Positions 57,017 to 64,000 of a stretch of DNA of 64,000 nucleotides are shown here, one piece after another. Location: the NCBI GenBank assembly GCA_945865935.1, contig CAMBFI010000016.1, positions 1-64,000 of the forward strand. The letters are read 5' to 3'. Source of the DNA: Bordetella parapertussis (GTDB lineage Bacteria > Pseudomonadota > Gammaproteobacteria > Burkholderiales > Burkholderiaceae_B). Both the position numbers and the translations under genes were made by a program. Under the pieces are notes generated by a model. That model worked only from the letters and a program-made list of their open reading frames with translations, did not search any database and was not told the DNA's origin. How positions within the stretch are numbered: the stretch's first letter is position 1; each line of letters starts with the position of its first letter.

Positions 57017-57556
57017 TCAGGGCGGAAGACTGCGGCTCCCCTCACCTAACTCTCGCTCAAGCATCGCCGTATCCCGCCACTGCCCGAACTTGAAGCCAAC
57101 CGACCGAAATAGCCCAACCTGTTCAAATCCCATCGCTTTGTGTAACGCGACCGAGGCGGCGCTACTGTCCCCAATGACAGCGAGCATTTGGCGATACCCA
57201 AGCGCCGTGCAACGTTCGATAACCGCTTCAAGCAGGGCCCGCCCGATACCTTTACCGGCCAGCCCTTCTCTGACATACACAGAGTCTTCGACCGTAAAAC
57301 GATAAGCAGGCCGTGGCCGATACATCGTCGCGTATGCGTAACCAACGACAGCGCCCTCACACTCTGCAACAAAATAAGGCAATCCCTTTGCGACAATATC
57401 CGCACGACGCTGTTGCATCTCTTGAAGCGTTGGCGGAGTCAGTTCAAACGATGCCGTGCCGTGCTGCACGTGGTGCGCGTAAATATCTTGGATGATGACA
57501 ACATCACCTTCAACACTATCGCGAATCAAGAGAGAGGGTTTTGCTGATTGCATCAT
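57017..57556 (-). CDS. GNAT acetyltransferase (PAT-like)
   Basis: A 179-residue GNAT enzyme with the phosphinothricin-acetyltransferase-like order: IRDSVEGDVVIIQDIYAHHV, TASFELTPPTLQEMQQR, and the acetyl-CoA loop VREGLAGKGIGRALLEAVIERC. Such proteins acetylate the amine of phosphinothricin or methionine sulfone/sulfoximine; the natural substrate here is unknown. It follows the hydrolase gene with no gap. Confidence 0.85.
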   Translation of the reverse strand: MMQSAKPSLLIRDSVEGDVVIIQDIYAHHVQHGTASFELTPPTLQEMQQRRADIVAKGLPYFVAECEGAVVGYAYATMYRPRPAYRFTVEDSVYVREGLAGKGIGRALLEAVIERCTALGYRQMLAVIGDSSAASVALHKAMGFEQVGLFRSVGFKFGQWRDTAMLERELGEGSRSLPP

Positions 57557-58477
57557 TTATCGCTTCATCAATTCTAGAATTGCATTGGCAAACACGCTGG
57601 GGACCTCTTGCGGCATGTTGTGACCAACACCGGGTACAACCCGATGCTCACGCTTGCCAGAAAAACGTTGCGCATGTGCTGCAGGACTTGATGGACTGCG
57701 TACACCATCGTCGCCGCCATCAAACGTGATGGTGGGAACAGTAATAACCGGAGACTCGGCTAGGCGGGCTTCGATAGCCGCATAGGCTGGATCGCCAGCA
57801 ACTAAACCAAACCGATGCCGATAACTGTGGATCACGACGTCTACAAAGTCGGGGTTATCAAACGCCGGAGCGCTGCGTAAAAAAGTGGCCGCATCGAAGG
57901 TCCAGGTCGGAGACCATAAACGCCACAGCAGCTCAATCAAGCCGCGACGATCATTCGCAAGCCCGGCTCGGCCCCGTTCGCTATGGAAATAGTATTGATA
58001 CCAGAGTCTGTGCTCATTTGACGGAGTGTCGGGCTTGAGCGCCGTCGCAATATTTTGAATGTTGTAGCTGTTAAACGAGACCAGCGCCCGACAACGCTCA
58101 GGCCAAAGTGCCGCGACGACGCAAGCGGCACGGCCGCCCCAGTCGTACCCTGCCAACACAGCTGATGGCACATGTAGCGCGTCCATCAGTGCAAGCAAAT
58201 CGGCGCCTAATGCGGCCTGCTCGCCAGAACGCAGCGTGCTGGGATCCAGAAAACGTGTCGGGCCATAGCCCCGCAAATACGGAACGATCACTCTGCATCC
58301 CGATGAGGCAAGAATCGGTGCAACCTCTGCATAGGTATGGACATCATAGGGAAATCCATGCATTAGAAACACCACGGGGCCATCGGCTGGCCCATATTCA
58401 CAATACGCAATCTCAAGCGCGCCAGCACGTACGCTGAGCAGCGCGGGCATCACTATCTTAGTTTGTAAAGAATCCAT
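57557..58477 (-). CDS. α/β-hydrolase, epoxide-hydrolase-like
   Basis: A 306-residue α/β-hydrolase. The oxyanion motif is HGFPYD and the nucleophile elbow is AGYDWGG, giving an Asp nucleophile as in epoxide hydrolases and haloalkane dehalogenases rather than Ser. The catalytic His is in PGVGHNMPQE. It is cotranscribed with the GNAT gene. Confidence 0.85.
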   Translation of the reverse strand: MDSLQTKIVMPALLSVRAGALEIAYCEYGPADGPVVFLMHGFPYDVHTYAEVAPILASSGCRVIVPYLRGYGPTRFLDPSTLRSGEQAALGADLLALMDALHVPSAVLAGYDWGGRAACVVAALWPERCRALVSFNSYNIQNIATALKPDTPSNEHRLWYQYYFHSERGRAGLANDRRGLIELLWRLWSPTWTFDAATFLRSAPAFDNPDFVDVVIHSYRHRFGLVAGDPAYAAIEARLAESPVITVPTITFDGGDDGVRSPSSPAAHAQRFSGKREHRVVPGVGHNMPQEVPSVFANAILELMKR

Positions 58478-58643
58478 GGCTCTAGGCTAAAAAATTTAAT
58501 GAATGGGTGGTGAGTCAAGCCAACACGTTATCCAAGTCGATGTACAGTATCTTCTTGATGTCAAGGTCTTAATATCTAAATTTAAAACTTACTGCTCAGA
58601 ATCATATTAGCGCAATGACGATTTACTTAGACAGATCTCACAA

Positions 58644-59810
58644 ATGATTGCTGGGCTAGACAATGCGTTTTCAACCTCTGTTGAGCAAAGAAAAAGATCT
58701 TTGCTATGGATTGATGACATCGCTCCAATCGACTCACTAGGCGCCGGGTATCCGAGAGCACGTGCAGTTGTACTGATGGCGGCAACATTAGGCTGGGACG
58801 TGACCATCTACCCCCTTGCCCATTCCGGATTAACCGAGGCAGAGTTTCGACGCTTCTTTCCACCTGACATTAAACTGATCGATGAGGGATGTGGGCATAC
58901 ATTACACGCCTATCTAAAGAAATATGTCTCTGAGTTTGATGTCGTGATTGTAAGTCGGACAGGCAATCGCTTGGCTGTCGAGAGGATCATTGATCAAGAG
59001 CCTAAACTATTTGCGCCTTGTCGTCTTGTATATGATTCAGAAGCTTTGCTGGCTGAGCGCTTGTTAATTCAACAAGCACAGCATGGCGTGGTTGTAGATA
59101 AGATCAAAGCGGATACATCAATCGAAGCAGAGATCAAACAGATTAGCGAAAAGTTCGATGCGATTAGCTGCGTTTCAAATAGAGAAATGGATCACTTTCG
59201 TGCCAGCGTATCTTTAGAAAAACAAGTTACAGTTCTTAATCTCCCTTTGCAAATCGAACCAAACACTCCCACATTTCAAGAGCGCTCTGGCTTGTTATTT
59301 GTAGGTCGCCTAATGGAACAGACCTCCCCCAACTGGTTGGGACTAATGTGGTTCTTAGAGTCTGTATGGCCGCTGGTGCGCGAAACAAATAGCGATATGA
59401 CGTTAACGATTGTCGGTCGCTATGTCGGCGATAGCCCTCCGGTCGAAATTGAGGGTGTGCGGTGGATTGGGGCGGCCGAAAATCTACAGCCGTATTATGA
59501 TCAAGCGCGTTTGTTTATTGCGCCAGTCTTTATAGCAACGGGCATCCCATTAAAGGTTATCAATGCCGTTGCTGCGGGAGTCCCAGTCGTTGGGACCGAG
59601 CGAATGGCAGAACTCTTGCAATGGCCACCCCACGCATTGCCCGTGGCGAGTACTGCACTTGGATTTGCACAAGCTATCTCAGCTACACATGATGACTTTT
59701 TATGTTGGAGTGATGTACGAGAAGCGAGTCAAGACCTCATTCGTACACAGTACAGTGTTGAGGGCTTTCGTCAGAGTTTACTCAAGATTTTGGATTACGA
59801 AGCGACCTGA
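58644..59810 (+). CDS. GT4-type glycosyltransferase
   Basis: A 388-residue glycosyltransferase-1-like protein with a C-terminal Rossmann half: GLLFVGRLMEQTSPNWLGL, LTIVGRYVG, VRWIGAAENLQPYYDQARLFIAP and the sugar-nucleotide part GIPLKVINAVAAGVPVVGTERM. Donor and acceptor are unknown. It is a single gene, not in a surface-polysaccharide cluster, divergent from the hydrolase gene. Confidence 0.85.
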   Translation: MIAGLDNAFSTSVEQRKRSLLWIDDIAPIDSLGAGYPRARAVVLMAATLGWDVTIYPLAHSGLTEAEFRRFFPPDIKLIDEGCGHTLHAYLKKYVSEFDVVIVSRTGNRLAVERIIDQEPKLFAPCRLVYDSEALLAERLLIQQAQHGVVVDKIKADTSIEAEIKQISEKFDAISCVSNREMDHFRASVSLEKQVTVLNLPLQIEPNTPTFQERSGLLFVGRLMEQTSPNWLGLMWFLESVWPLVRETNSDMTLTIVGRYVGDSPPVEIEGVRWIGAAENLQPYYDQARLFIAPVFIATGIPLKVINAVAAGVPVVGTERMAELLQWPPHALPVASTALGFAQAISATHDDFLCWSDVREASQDLIRTQYSVEGFRQSLLKILDYEAT

Positions 59811-59858
59811 TTTTGTCCGAAAAAGTCTGGGTGGTATTAGCTCAATGCTGCTTTAAAG

Positions 59859-60971
59859 TCAGTACCTTTGCCATTGACCGAATAAATTGTAGATTTGATC
59901 CATATAGTCTTCTCTGTGACTAGACACTACGATGATACGTTCGGTTTTTGGATCAATGCCTACTTTCTGCCCACCGTAGCCAATCCACCAATAGCTGTCA
60001 CCAGGACCAAAGTTACCCACAAAGGTTTGATACCCATAGCCCTTGAAACTACGGCCTGTTTGGCTGTTATTTCTCAGCTGTGTTTGGGTAGCGGCCTTCA
60101 TATAGTCACGCATACAGGCATCGTTGCCTTTAAGTTGATCTATGCTCCACATGGCTAACCTAGCCCAATCCCTAGTGTGGGCTGTAAATCCAGCATAAGC
60201 TACAGCACGTTTATCCTTATCCAATACCCAACTAGCTCCACGTTCTGCGCCAATTTTGCTCCATATGTTTTCTTCAAATTGCTTTAAGAAACCTCCACGT
60301 GCCTCCACTACACTTTCTAAAGCCAGGGTATCAGTGTTCTTATAGCTAAAGGTTGCTCCGCTTTTAGTATCACCAAACAAGCCTTGCCCCCGGGCGCCGT
60401 TGGCCTGTAGATATTCTTGACCCCCATAGCTTTGTTGCACTATCTGACGCCACGAAGAGCCGTCATACTCTCCGTCTTGTCTAGCATCTCGGGCGCCACT
60501 GGCCATCATCAACAGGTCCTTAACGCGGGCTTGACCGTAGACCGTGCCCCGAAGCTCTGGACTAAGTTGACCCGCTGGTGTGTCTAGGCTGTCGATCTTA
60601 CCCGCGCATAGGGCCGTGCCCACTGTATATGCTGTCAGGCTTTTACTCATTGACCAACTATAGAACCACCGATCTTCACGGGCCGGGAAGTTATAGTGTT
60701 CAAAGACGATCTGTCCACGCTCAACTAGAACTACGCTGAGTAAACTAGTGTTCTGCGCCAACTGTGCAGCTTGATCTGCCACAGACTGTTGATCTGGTGT
60801 TAAAGGGACTCGACGTAGCTCCCTGACAGGACCTACTGGTTTCATAAAGTGTCTATGACTTATGAATCCGTTATAGCCAGTAGCTTGCAATGAACTAGGA
60901 ACTGTTCCTTGCGCATGCACGTGCCCCAAAAACAAGACGAGACCTAGGCTCGATATCAATAGTTTAAGCAT
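59859..60971 (-). CDS. Exported serine hydrolase (β-lactamase class C fold)
   Basis: A 370-residue exported protein with signal peptide MLKLLISSLGLVLFLGHVHA. The SxxK site is in SWSMSKSLTAYTVG and the YxN site in SYKNTDTLAL, so the active-site set of the class C β-lactamase/DD-peptidase fold is present. 6-aminohexanoate hydrolase, esterase or peptidase activity are all possible. Nearby codon and base use look more AT-rich than the core genome. Confidence 0.85.
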   Translation of the reverse strand: MLKLLISSLGLVLFLGHVHAQGTVPSSLQATGYNGFISHRHFMKPVGPVRELRRVPLTPDQQSVADQAAQLAQNTSLLSVVLVERGQIVFEHYNFPAREDRWFYSWSMSKSLTAYTVGTALCAGKIDSLDTPAGQLSPELRGTVYGQARVKDLLMMASGARDARQDGEYDGSSWRQIVQQSYGGQEYLQANGARGQGLFGDTKSGATFSYKNTDTLALESVVEARGGFLKQFEENIWSKIGAERGASWVLDKDKRAVAYAGFTAHTRDWARLAMWSIDQLKGNDACMRDYMKAATQTQLRNNSQTGRSFKGYGYQTFVGNFGPGDSYWWIGYGGQKVGIDPKTERIIVVSSHREDYMDQIYNLFGQWQRY

Positions 60972-61086
60972 CTAACGACTCATCCTCTTCAAGTAACCGT
61001 TTGGACAGCAACGATTCAAACCATTTCATCAGACTAATTTGCTTGGATTTTTTTAGGTGAAATGAGAAATCGACAGAATATAAATC

Positions 61087-61677
61087 CTAAAAGAACTTGA
61101 TTCTTCCCAATTTTTTAGGGGGAGTACCTGGTTCAATCACTAATGCTTCGCCTTCAGCCAACGATCTGACTAAGGACAACTCGCTACTTAGAGTCCCAGG
61201 CAAGAACGTGACTGCGTGTCCTACAAATACATTATTTTTGCCAGTTGGAGTTTTCATAAAAAACCCGGTGCTGGGTACTGAGCTGAGTTCTTTGTCTAGT
61301 TTCGACTGAAATGTTCCCGGTCGAATCAACAACCATTCAACAGTCGTAAATCTATCAAATGCCAACTTGGCTGTTTCTTCACATCGACAAAAAGGACTCG
61401 AATAAACCTCTTCAATTGGGATATCGAGTTCTTTTATTCTCTGACCAATACGTCTACTTTGTTCTCTTCCTTCATCATTCAGTTGACGTGATCCAGAAGA
61501 GCAGTCATTAGGACGTTCGCTCGGGGGATTAAATTTAGACGGATCATTGCCAGGGGTGATGCCATGCCTAAAAAAAATGTTAAGCCCCCCTTGTCTAAGC
61601 CGATCGATAAGCACTTGATCTTGTGCCCACGCTACATTTGTAGGGAGGAGGAATAAAATGAAGAGAAGTTTTTTCAC
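61087..61677 (-). CDS. Exported histidine phosphatase-family protein
   Basis: A 196-residue protein with signal sequence VKKLLFILFLLPTNVAWAQ and the histidine-phosphatase marks FRHGITPG, YSSPFCRCEETAKLAF and VFVGHAVTFL. The GTG at 61677 (AGG 6-7 nt before) places the signal peptide well; the frame is open further upstream across a perfect palindrome, which I reject as coding. Follows the DUF4239 gene by 70 bp. Confidence 0.82.
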   Translation of the reverse strand: MKKLLFILFLLPTNVAWAQDQVLIDRLRQGGLNIFFRHGITPGNDPSKFNPPSERPNDCSSGSRQLNDEGREQSRRIGQRIKELDIPIEEVYSSPFCRCEETAKLAFDRFTTVEWLLIRPGTFQSKLDKELSSVPSTGFFMKTPTGKNNVFVGHAVTFLPGTLSSELSLVRSLAEGEALVIEPGTPPKKLGRIKFF

Positions 61678-61716
61678 TCGATGCCTAATAAAAAAACATT
61701 TGCGAGAAATGTGAAA

Positions 61717-61747
61717 CTTGTGTGTAAGTTTAAAACTTACACACAAG
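61717..61747. repeat. 31-bp perfect palindrome
   Basis: Two 15-bp arms (61717-61731 and 61733-61747) around one base; the left arm reads CTTGTGTGTAAGTTT. It begins directly after the DUF4239 stop codon and 40 bp before the phosphatase start. Minus-strand RNA would form a long AT-rich hairpin, with a second small hairpin and T7 at 61689-61709. Confidence 0.9.
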
Positions 61748-62560
61748 TTATCGATAGCGAAGAGATTCCAACTGACGCAACAACTTTGGGAACTGCGCGT
61801 CGACAACATCCAAACGAATCGCGCTTACATGAGGGTTGCCCAAATTGAGGCAAATAATAATTGCTGCGAGAACTACAAAAAGGAACAGCACGGTTAACCC
61901 GAGCTGCTGACCCTTTTCAATTCCTGTTTTATACCCGCATATGGCTGCAATGATCATCAATAGCACGACAAGTGCTTGCCAAAGGATGCGTGGTGATTGC
62001 ATAAAAATTGAGGCATATTGTTGATCAAAGATCGTGTTCATCATCTGAACCCGAGTAAGAAAGGTCTTAAACATGACGCGATCATCGCCACTATATTTCG
62101 GAAGCAAGGCATACGCATGGCGTAAAAGTCCTAGCCCCGCGTCTCTCTGTGCACGGCCACGCTCCTCTAGGCCCCGGACATGTATCGGTCTGTCGTAAAA
62201 ATGTTGTCGTCGCTCAACATACACGACTAACAATTTTAAAACGTCTTGCCTATCATCTGCCCTAAGCATCTGCGTTGAGTCCATAACTGCTGAAATACTT
62301 AATATCTCCTCAACGGCTAGGTTTCGCTGGGTCTCGTAGATTTTCGTTGACCCAGACAACTGGAACGCAATCAGAATCGCAAAAAAACCAAAAATAGTAG
62401 AAATAAAAATGCTACTGAACTCGGCCGTCTCTTTGTCGACTTTGCGCCGCACGCGGATACCCAAAAGCCAGCTGGAGCCGAACACTATCACGACGGCGAC
62501 CACCAGACCGAAGTAGATCCAACCAGATTGCAACAACAATAAGCTTGTTTCTTCAGCCAC
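61748..62560 (-). CDS. DUF4239 membrane protein
   Basis: A 270-residue inner-membrane protein with two spans in the first ~75 residues (IYFGLVVAVVIVFGSSWLLGI, FISTIFGFFAILIAFQL) and two at the C-terminus (ILWQALVVLLMIIAAICGY, LGLTVLFLFVVLAAIIICLNLG), with a soluble charged middle. This is the DUF4239 (bestrophin-like) layout; a channel role is suggested in the family but unproven. Confidence 0.82.
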   Translation of the reverse strand: MAEETSLLLLQSGWIYFGLVVAVVIVFGSSWLLGIRVRRKVDKETAEFSSIFISTIFGFFAILIAFQLSGSTKIYETQRNLAVEEILSISAVMDSTQMLRADDRQDVLKLLVVYVERRQHFYDRPIHVRGLEERGRAQRDAGLGLLRHAYALLPKYSGDDRVMFKTFLTRVQMMNTIFDQQYASIFMQSPRILWQALVVLLMIIAAICGYKTGIEKGQQLGLTVLFLFVVLAAIIICLNLGNPHVSAIRLDVVDAQFPKLLRQLESLRYR

Positions 62561-63056
62561 AGTGCGGTGTCCTTCAGATAGAATTTATGGGTAATTAAAT
62601 GATCATTTCCACTCAGTAGTTACCTAATAAATTAGTACATATAAAATAATGACATACAAACAAAAAATACTTGTATGTCACTTTTTTATAACTATATTCA
62701 GGCGATTAAGAGTGCTTATTTAAGACAATTCTTTGTCTTTCAATAAGTTAACATTTTAATGGTTACAGAGGATGTCACTACGCCATTACGGGCAACTCAC
62801 TCTTCTGCGAACGAAGTCAAATAAATGGCAGTGTGAAACTGCGCTCATTCGATTACGCACCATGGCGATCAACGAAGCGACTCACAGACTGAAATCGTTC
62901 GTTGCTACTTTCAGATGCGTCGTACCTAAGTCCGGCACTTTCACGACAATGATCGGTATTCAATTTCAGCAATAACTGAAGTTGAGAAGGGAACTTAGTT
63001 TTTCTTGTTACCACCAATGCCATAGAATGAAAGTGTTGAGTTAACAACACACTTCA
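62561..63056. other. AT-rich intergenic stretch
   Basis: About 500 bp without a supported gene, AT-rich up to about 62770. A plus-strand frame at 62772-62975 (67 codons) has no ribosome site or family resemblance. The stretch near 62930-62970 (CACGACAATGATCGGTATTC) looks vaguely like the end of an IS21-type element, but no match is proven. It holds one hairpin, listed separately. Confidence 0.55.
62650..62687. terminator. Bidirectional terminator-like hairpin
   Basis: TGACATACAA (62650-62659) and TTGTATGTCA (62671-62680) form a perfect 10-bp stem with an 11-nt loop. CTTTTTT follows on the plus strand and a T-rich stretch on the minus strand. It lies between the truncated gene and the DUF4239 gene and would separate them. 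The stem is AT-rich, so strength is uncertain. Confidence 0.5.
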
Positions 63057-63335
63057 TCACTGCTTATAGGTTTCATAAATGGTCTGATCGCCCTGTCCCT
63101 TTGTAGCAATCGTGGTTGCTTGTACCTCTTTATTGAGGGGTGTGAGGGTATTGTTCGCATTGATACGATAGATTGTGATGCTGGTATAAATTAGCAACTC
63201 TGTTCCATATACTTTTGCAGTATCGGTAGTAATGTACAAAAGCGTGGTGTCCGTATCGGCTGAAACTCTCCAGGTTCTGCTGCCTTCAGTAGCAGGTCTT
63301 GGTGAATCGCCAGTGTAGTTTACATAGGTAGCCAA
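63057..63335 (-). pseudogene. 3' fragment of an unknown, probably exported protein
   Basis: A 92-codon open frame whose first possible start is a TTG. It has no signal peptide, yet looks like the end of a small β-rich exported protein (WRVSADTDTTLLYITTDTAKVYGTELLIY). The frame stays open further, to an in-frame stop at 63375-63377, with ...SVTAGAKGT in front, next to the end of the IS at the right edge. The simplest view is a gene that lost its 5' part to that insertion. No family recognised. Confidence 0.5.
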
Positions 63336-63359
63336 AGTACCTTTAGCTCCAGCAGTAAC

Positions 63360-64000
63360 TGAGGATGGGGGAGCTTAGCAGTGGTCTGACTACGTTGGAC
63401 AGCATTTCGAGGAAGATAAGTGAAAGTCATTGATCGGTCATGTCAGGCCGCTTCCTTCAGCCCGTTGTCTTTAAAGTAAACCTCATCTGGTGTCTGCTTG
63501 GCAAGTGATTGATGCGTTCTTTTTGTGTTGTAAAACAAAAAGTAGTCTTTGATGCCCTCGCGTAATGCCGCCATTGATTCGTACGCCCTAAGATAAACGT
63601 TCTCGTACTTTACAGAGCGCCAAAGTCGTTCAACAAAAACATTATCTACCCAACGGCCTTTTCCATCCATACTGATCCGAATACCGTTTTCTTTCAACAC
63701 CCCCGTGAAGTCCTCGCTGGTGAATTGACTGCCTTGGTCAGTATTAAAAATCTCTGGCTTGCCATACCGACCAAGGGCCTCTTGAAGCGCTTCGATACAA
63801 AAATCTGCTGTCAGAGTATTGGATATTCGCCAAGCCAAGACCTTGCGGCTCGCCCAGTCCATGATGGCAACGAGATATGCAAAGCCTTTAGCCATAGGAA
63901 TATAGGTGATGTCGGTTGCCCAGGCGTGGTTGGGGCGATCAATCACTAGATCTTTGAGCAAGTAAGGATAAATCTTATGACCTTTAAATGGAATACTCGT
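63360..64000 (-). mobile_element. IS3-family insertion sequence, partial
   Basis: The element enters from the right edge with its orfB on the minus strand. The inner end lies between about 63360 and 63440: TG-starting candidates are at 63360 and at 63382 (TGGTCTGACTACG). It is not the element at the left edge: the OrfA at the left is IS407-like while this OrfB is of another IS3 subgroup. Inverted repeat and orfA are outside. Confidence 0.8.
63443..64000 (-). CDS. IS3-family transposase OrfB (DDE), partial
   Basis: The C-terminal 185 residues of an IS3 transposase. The catalytic triad is visible: first Asp in WATDITYIPMAKGF, second in IFNTDQGSQFTSEDF, Glu in VDNVFVERLWRSVKYE. The frame continues past the window edge (HKIYPYLLKD precedes), so the start is missing. 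It ends normally with a TGA near 63443, so the catalytic domain is apparently intact. Confidence 0.92.
   Translation of the reverse strand, partial: TSIPFKGHKIYPYLLKDLVIDRPNHAWATDITYIPMAKGFAYLVAIMDWASRKVLAWRISNTLTADFCIEALQEALGRYGKPEIFNTDQGSQFTSEDFTGVLKENGIRISMDGKGRWVDNVFVERLWRSVKYENVYLRAYESMAALREGIKDYFLFYNTKRTHQSLAKQTPDEVYFKDNGLKEAA

Noticed and set aside
61678-61809. Longer start for the histidine phosphatase
   Set aside because: It would translate through a perfect palindrome and bury the signal peptide.
62772-62975. 67-codon plus-strand frame
   Set aside because: No ribosome site or similarity. An IS21-end-like reading of 62930-62970 was considered but is too weak to call.

Overview
The window looks like a chromosomal segment of a betaproteobacterium of the order Burkholderiales, probably Alcaligenaceae-like. 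The main reasons are the gene order leuC-leuD-leuB-asd-fimV-truA-trpF, a BPSS1780-type membrane protein, an APH-fold homoserine kinase (ThrB), the comM/ubiK/PII cluster, and a PTS made only of EI, HPr and a mannose-type EIIA. All names rest on reading the sequence and translations; no database search was run.

Layout. (1) 1-5474 is a remnant of an integrative element. An IS3-family insertion sequence cuts into a tyrosine integrase gene, followed by two unknown genes, an AlpA-like regulator, a 918-residue primase/SF3 helicase, a replication-origin-like segment (20-bp inverted repeat plus six 9-bp iterons) and an HGG-motif phage-type protein. (2) 5527-8232 is a large autotransporter, followed by about 640 bp without a recognised gene. 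(3) 8916-23491 is the translation and housekeeping core: tRNA-Pro(GGG), merR, ihfA, pheT, pheS, rplT, rpmI, then comM, ubiK, PII, ptsI, ptsH, EIIA-Man, gshB, infC, thrS, tRNA-Val(GAC) and trpF. The usual thrS-infC-rpmI-rplT-pheST cluster is split, with about 6 kb of other genes between infC and rpmI. (4) 23488-37792 holds truA, fimV, asd, leuB, leuD, leuC, aroC, selO, a DUF2069 gene, yihY, a CBS-domain gene, dusA, thrB and a BPSS1780-type gene. (5) 37734-46647 is a tightly coupled Tad/Flp pilus-type locus on the minus strand, running from a pilin-like gene to tadC and a DUF192 gene. (6) 46743-58477 is a mixed metabolic region: DSD1-like PLP enzyme, lipid A-type acyltransferase, thioesterase, nitronate monooxygenase, outer-membrane barrel, tandem-PCC protein, an acyl-CoA dehydrogenase/SDR/kinase operon, a Gly-Pro-rich secreted protein, a possible RHH protein, an acetyltransferase and an epoxide-hydrolase-like enzyme. 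(7) 58644-64000 looks accessory: glycosyltransferase, secreted serine hydrolase, secreted histidine phosphatase, DUF4239 membrane protein, a truncated gene and a second, different IS3-family element running off the right edge.

How parts work together. tRNA-Val, thrS and infC lie behind one strong promoter with a terminator-like hairpin directly before thrS; infC begins with a rare AUC codon, the usual basis of IF3 autoregulation. gshB and the PTS genes follow infC with gaps of 3 nt or overlaps and are probably co-transcribed. rpmI needs its own promoter; a candidate lies upstream of two 15-nt tandem-repeat arrays, which would put both arrays in the leader RNA of the rpmI-rplT-pheST-ihfA operon. 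The leucine genes, asd, fimV, truA and trpF form one minus-strand block. Nearly every gene of the Tad locus is linked to the next by stop/start overlap, indicating translational coupling.

Most noteworthy: the origin-like repeats after the primase; the autotransporter passenger whose N-terminus resembles a domain of PEP-CTERM proteins; the paired 15-nt arrays before rpmI; the FHA-ATPase fusion in an apparently incomplete Tad locus; and the acyl-CoA dehydrogenase/SDR/kinase operon.
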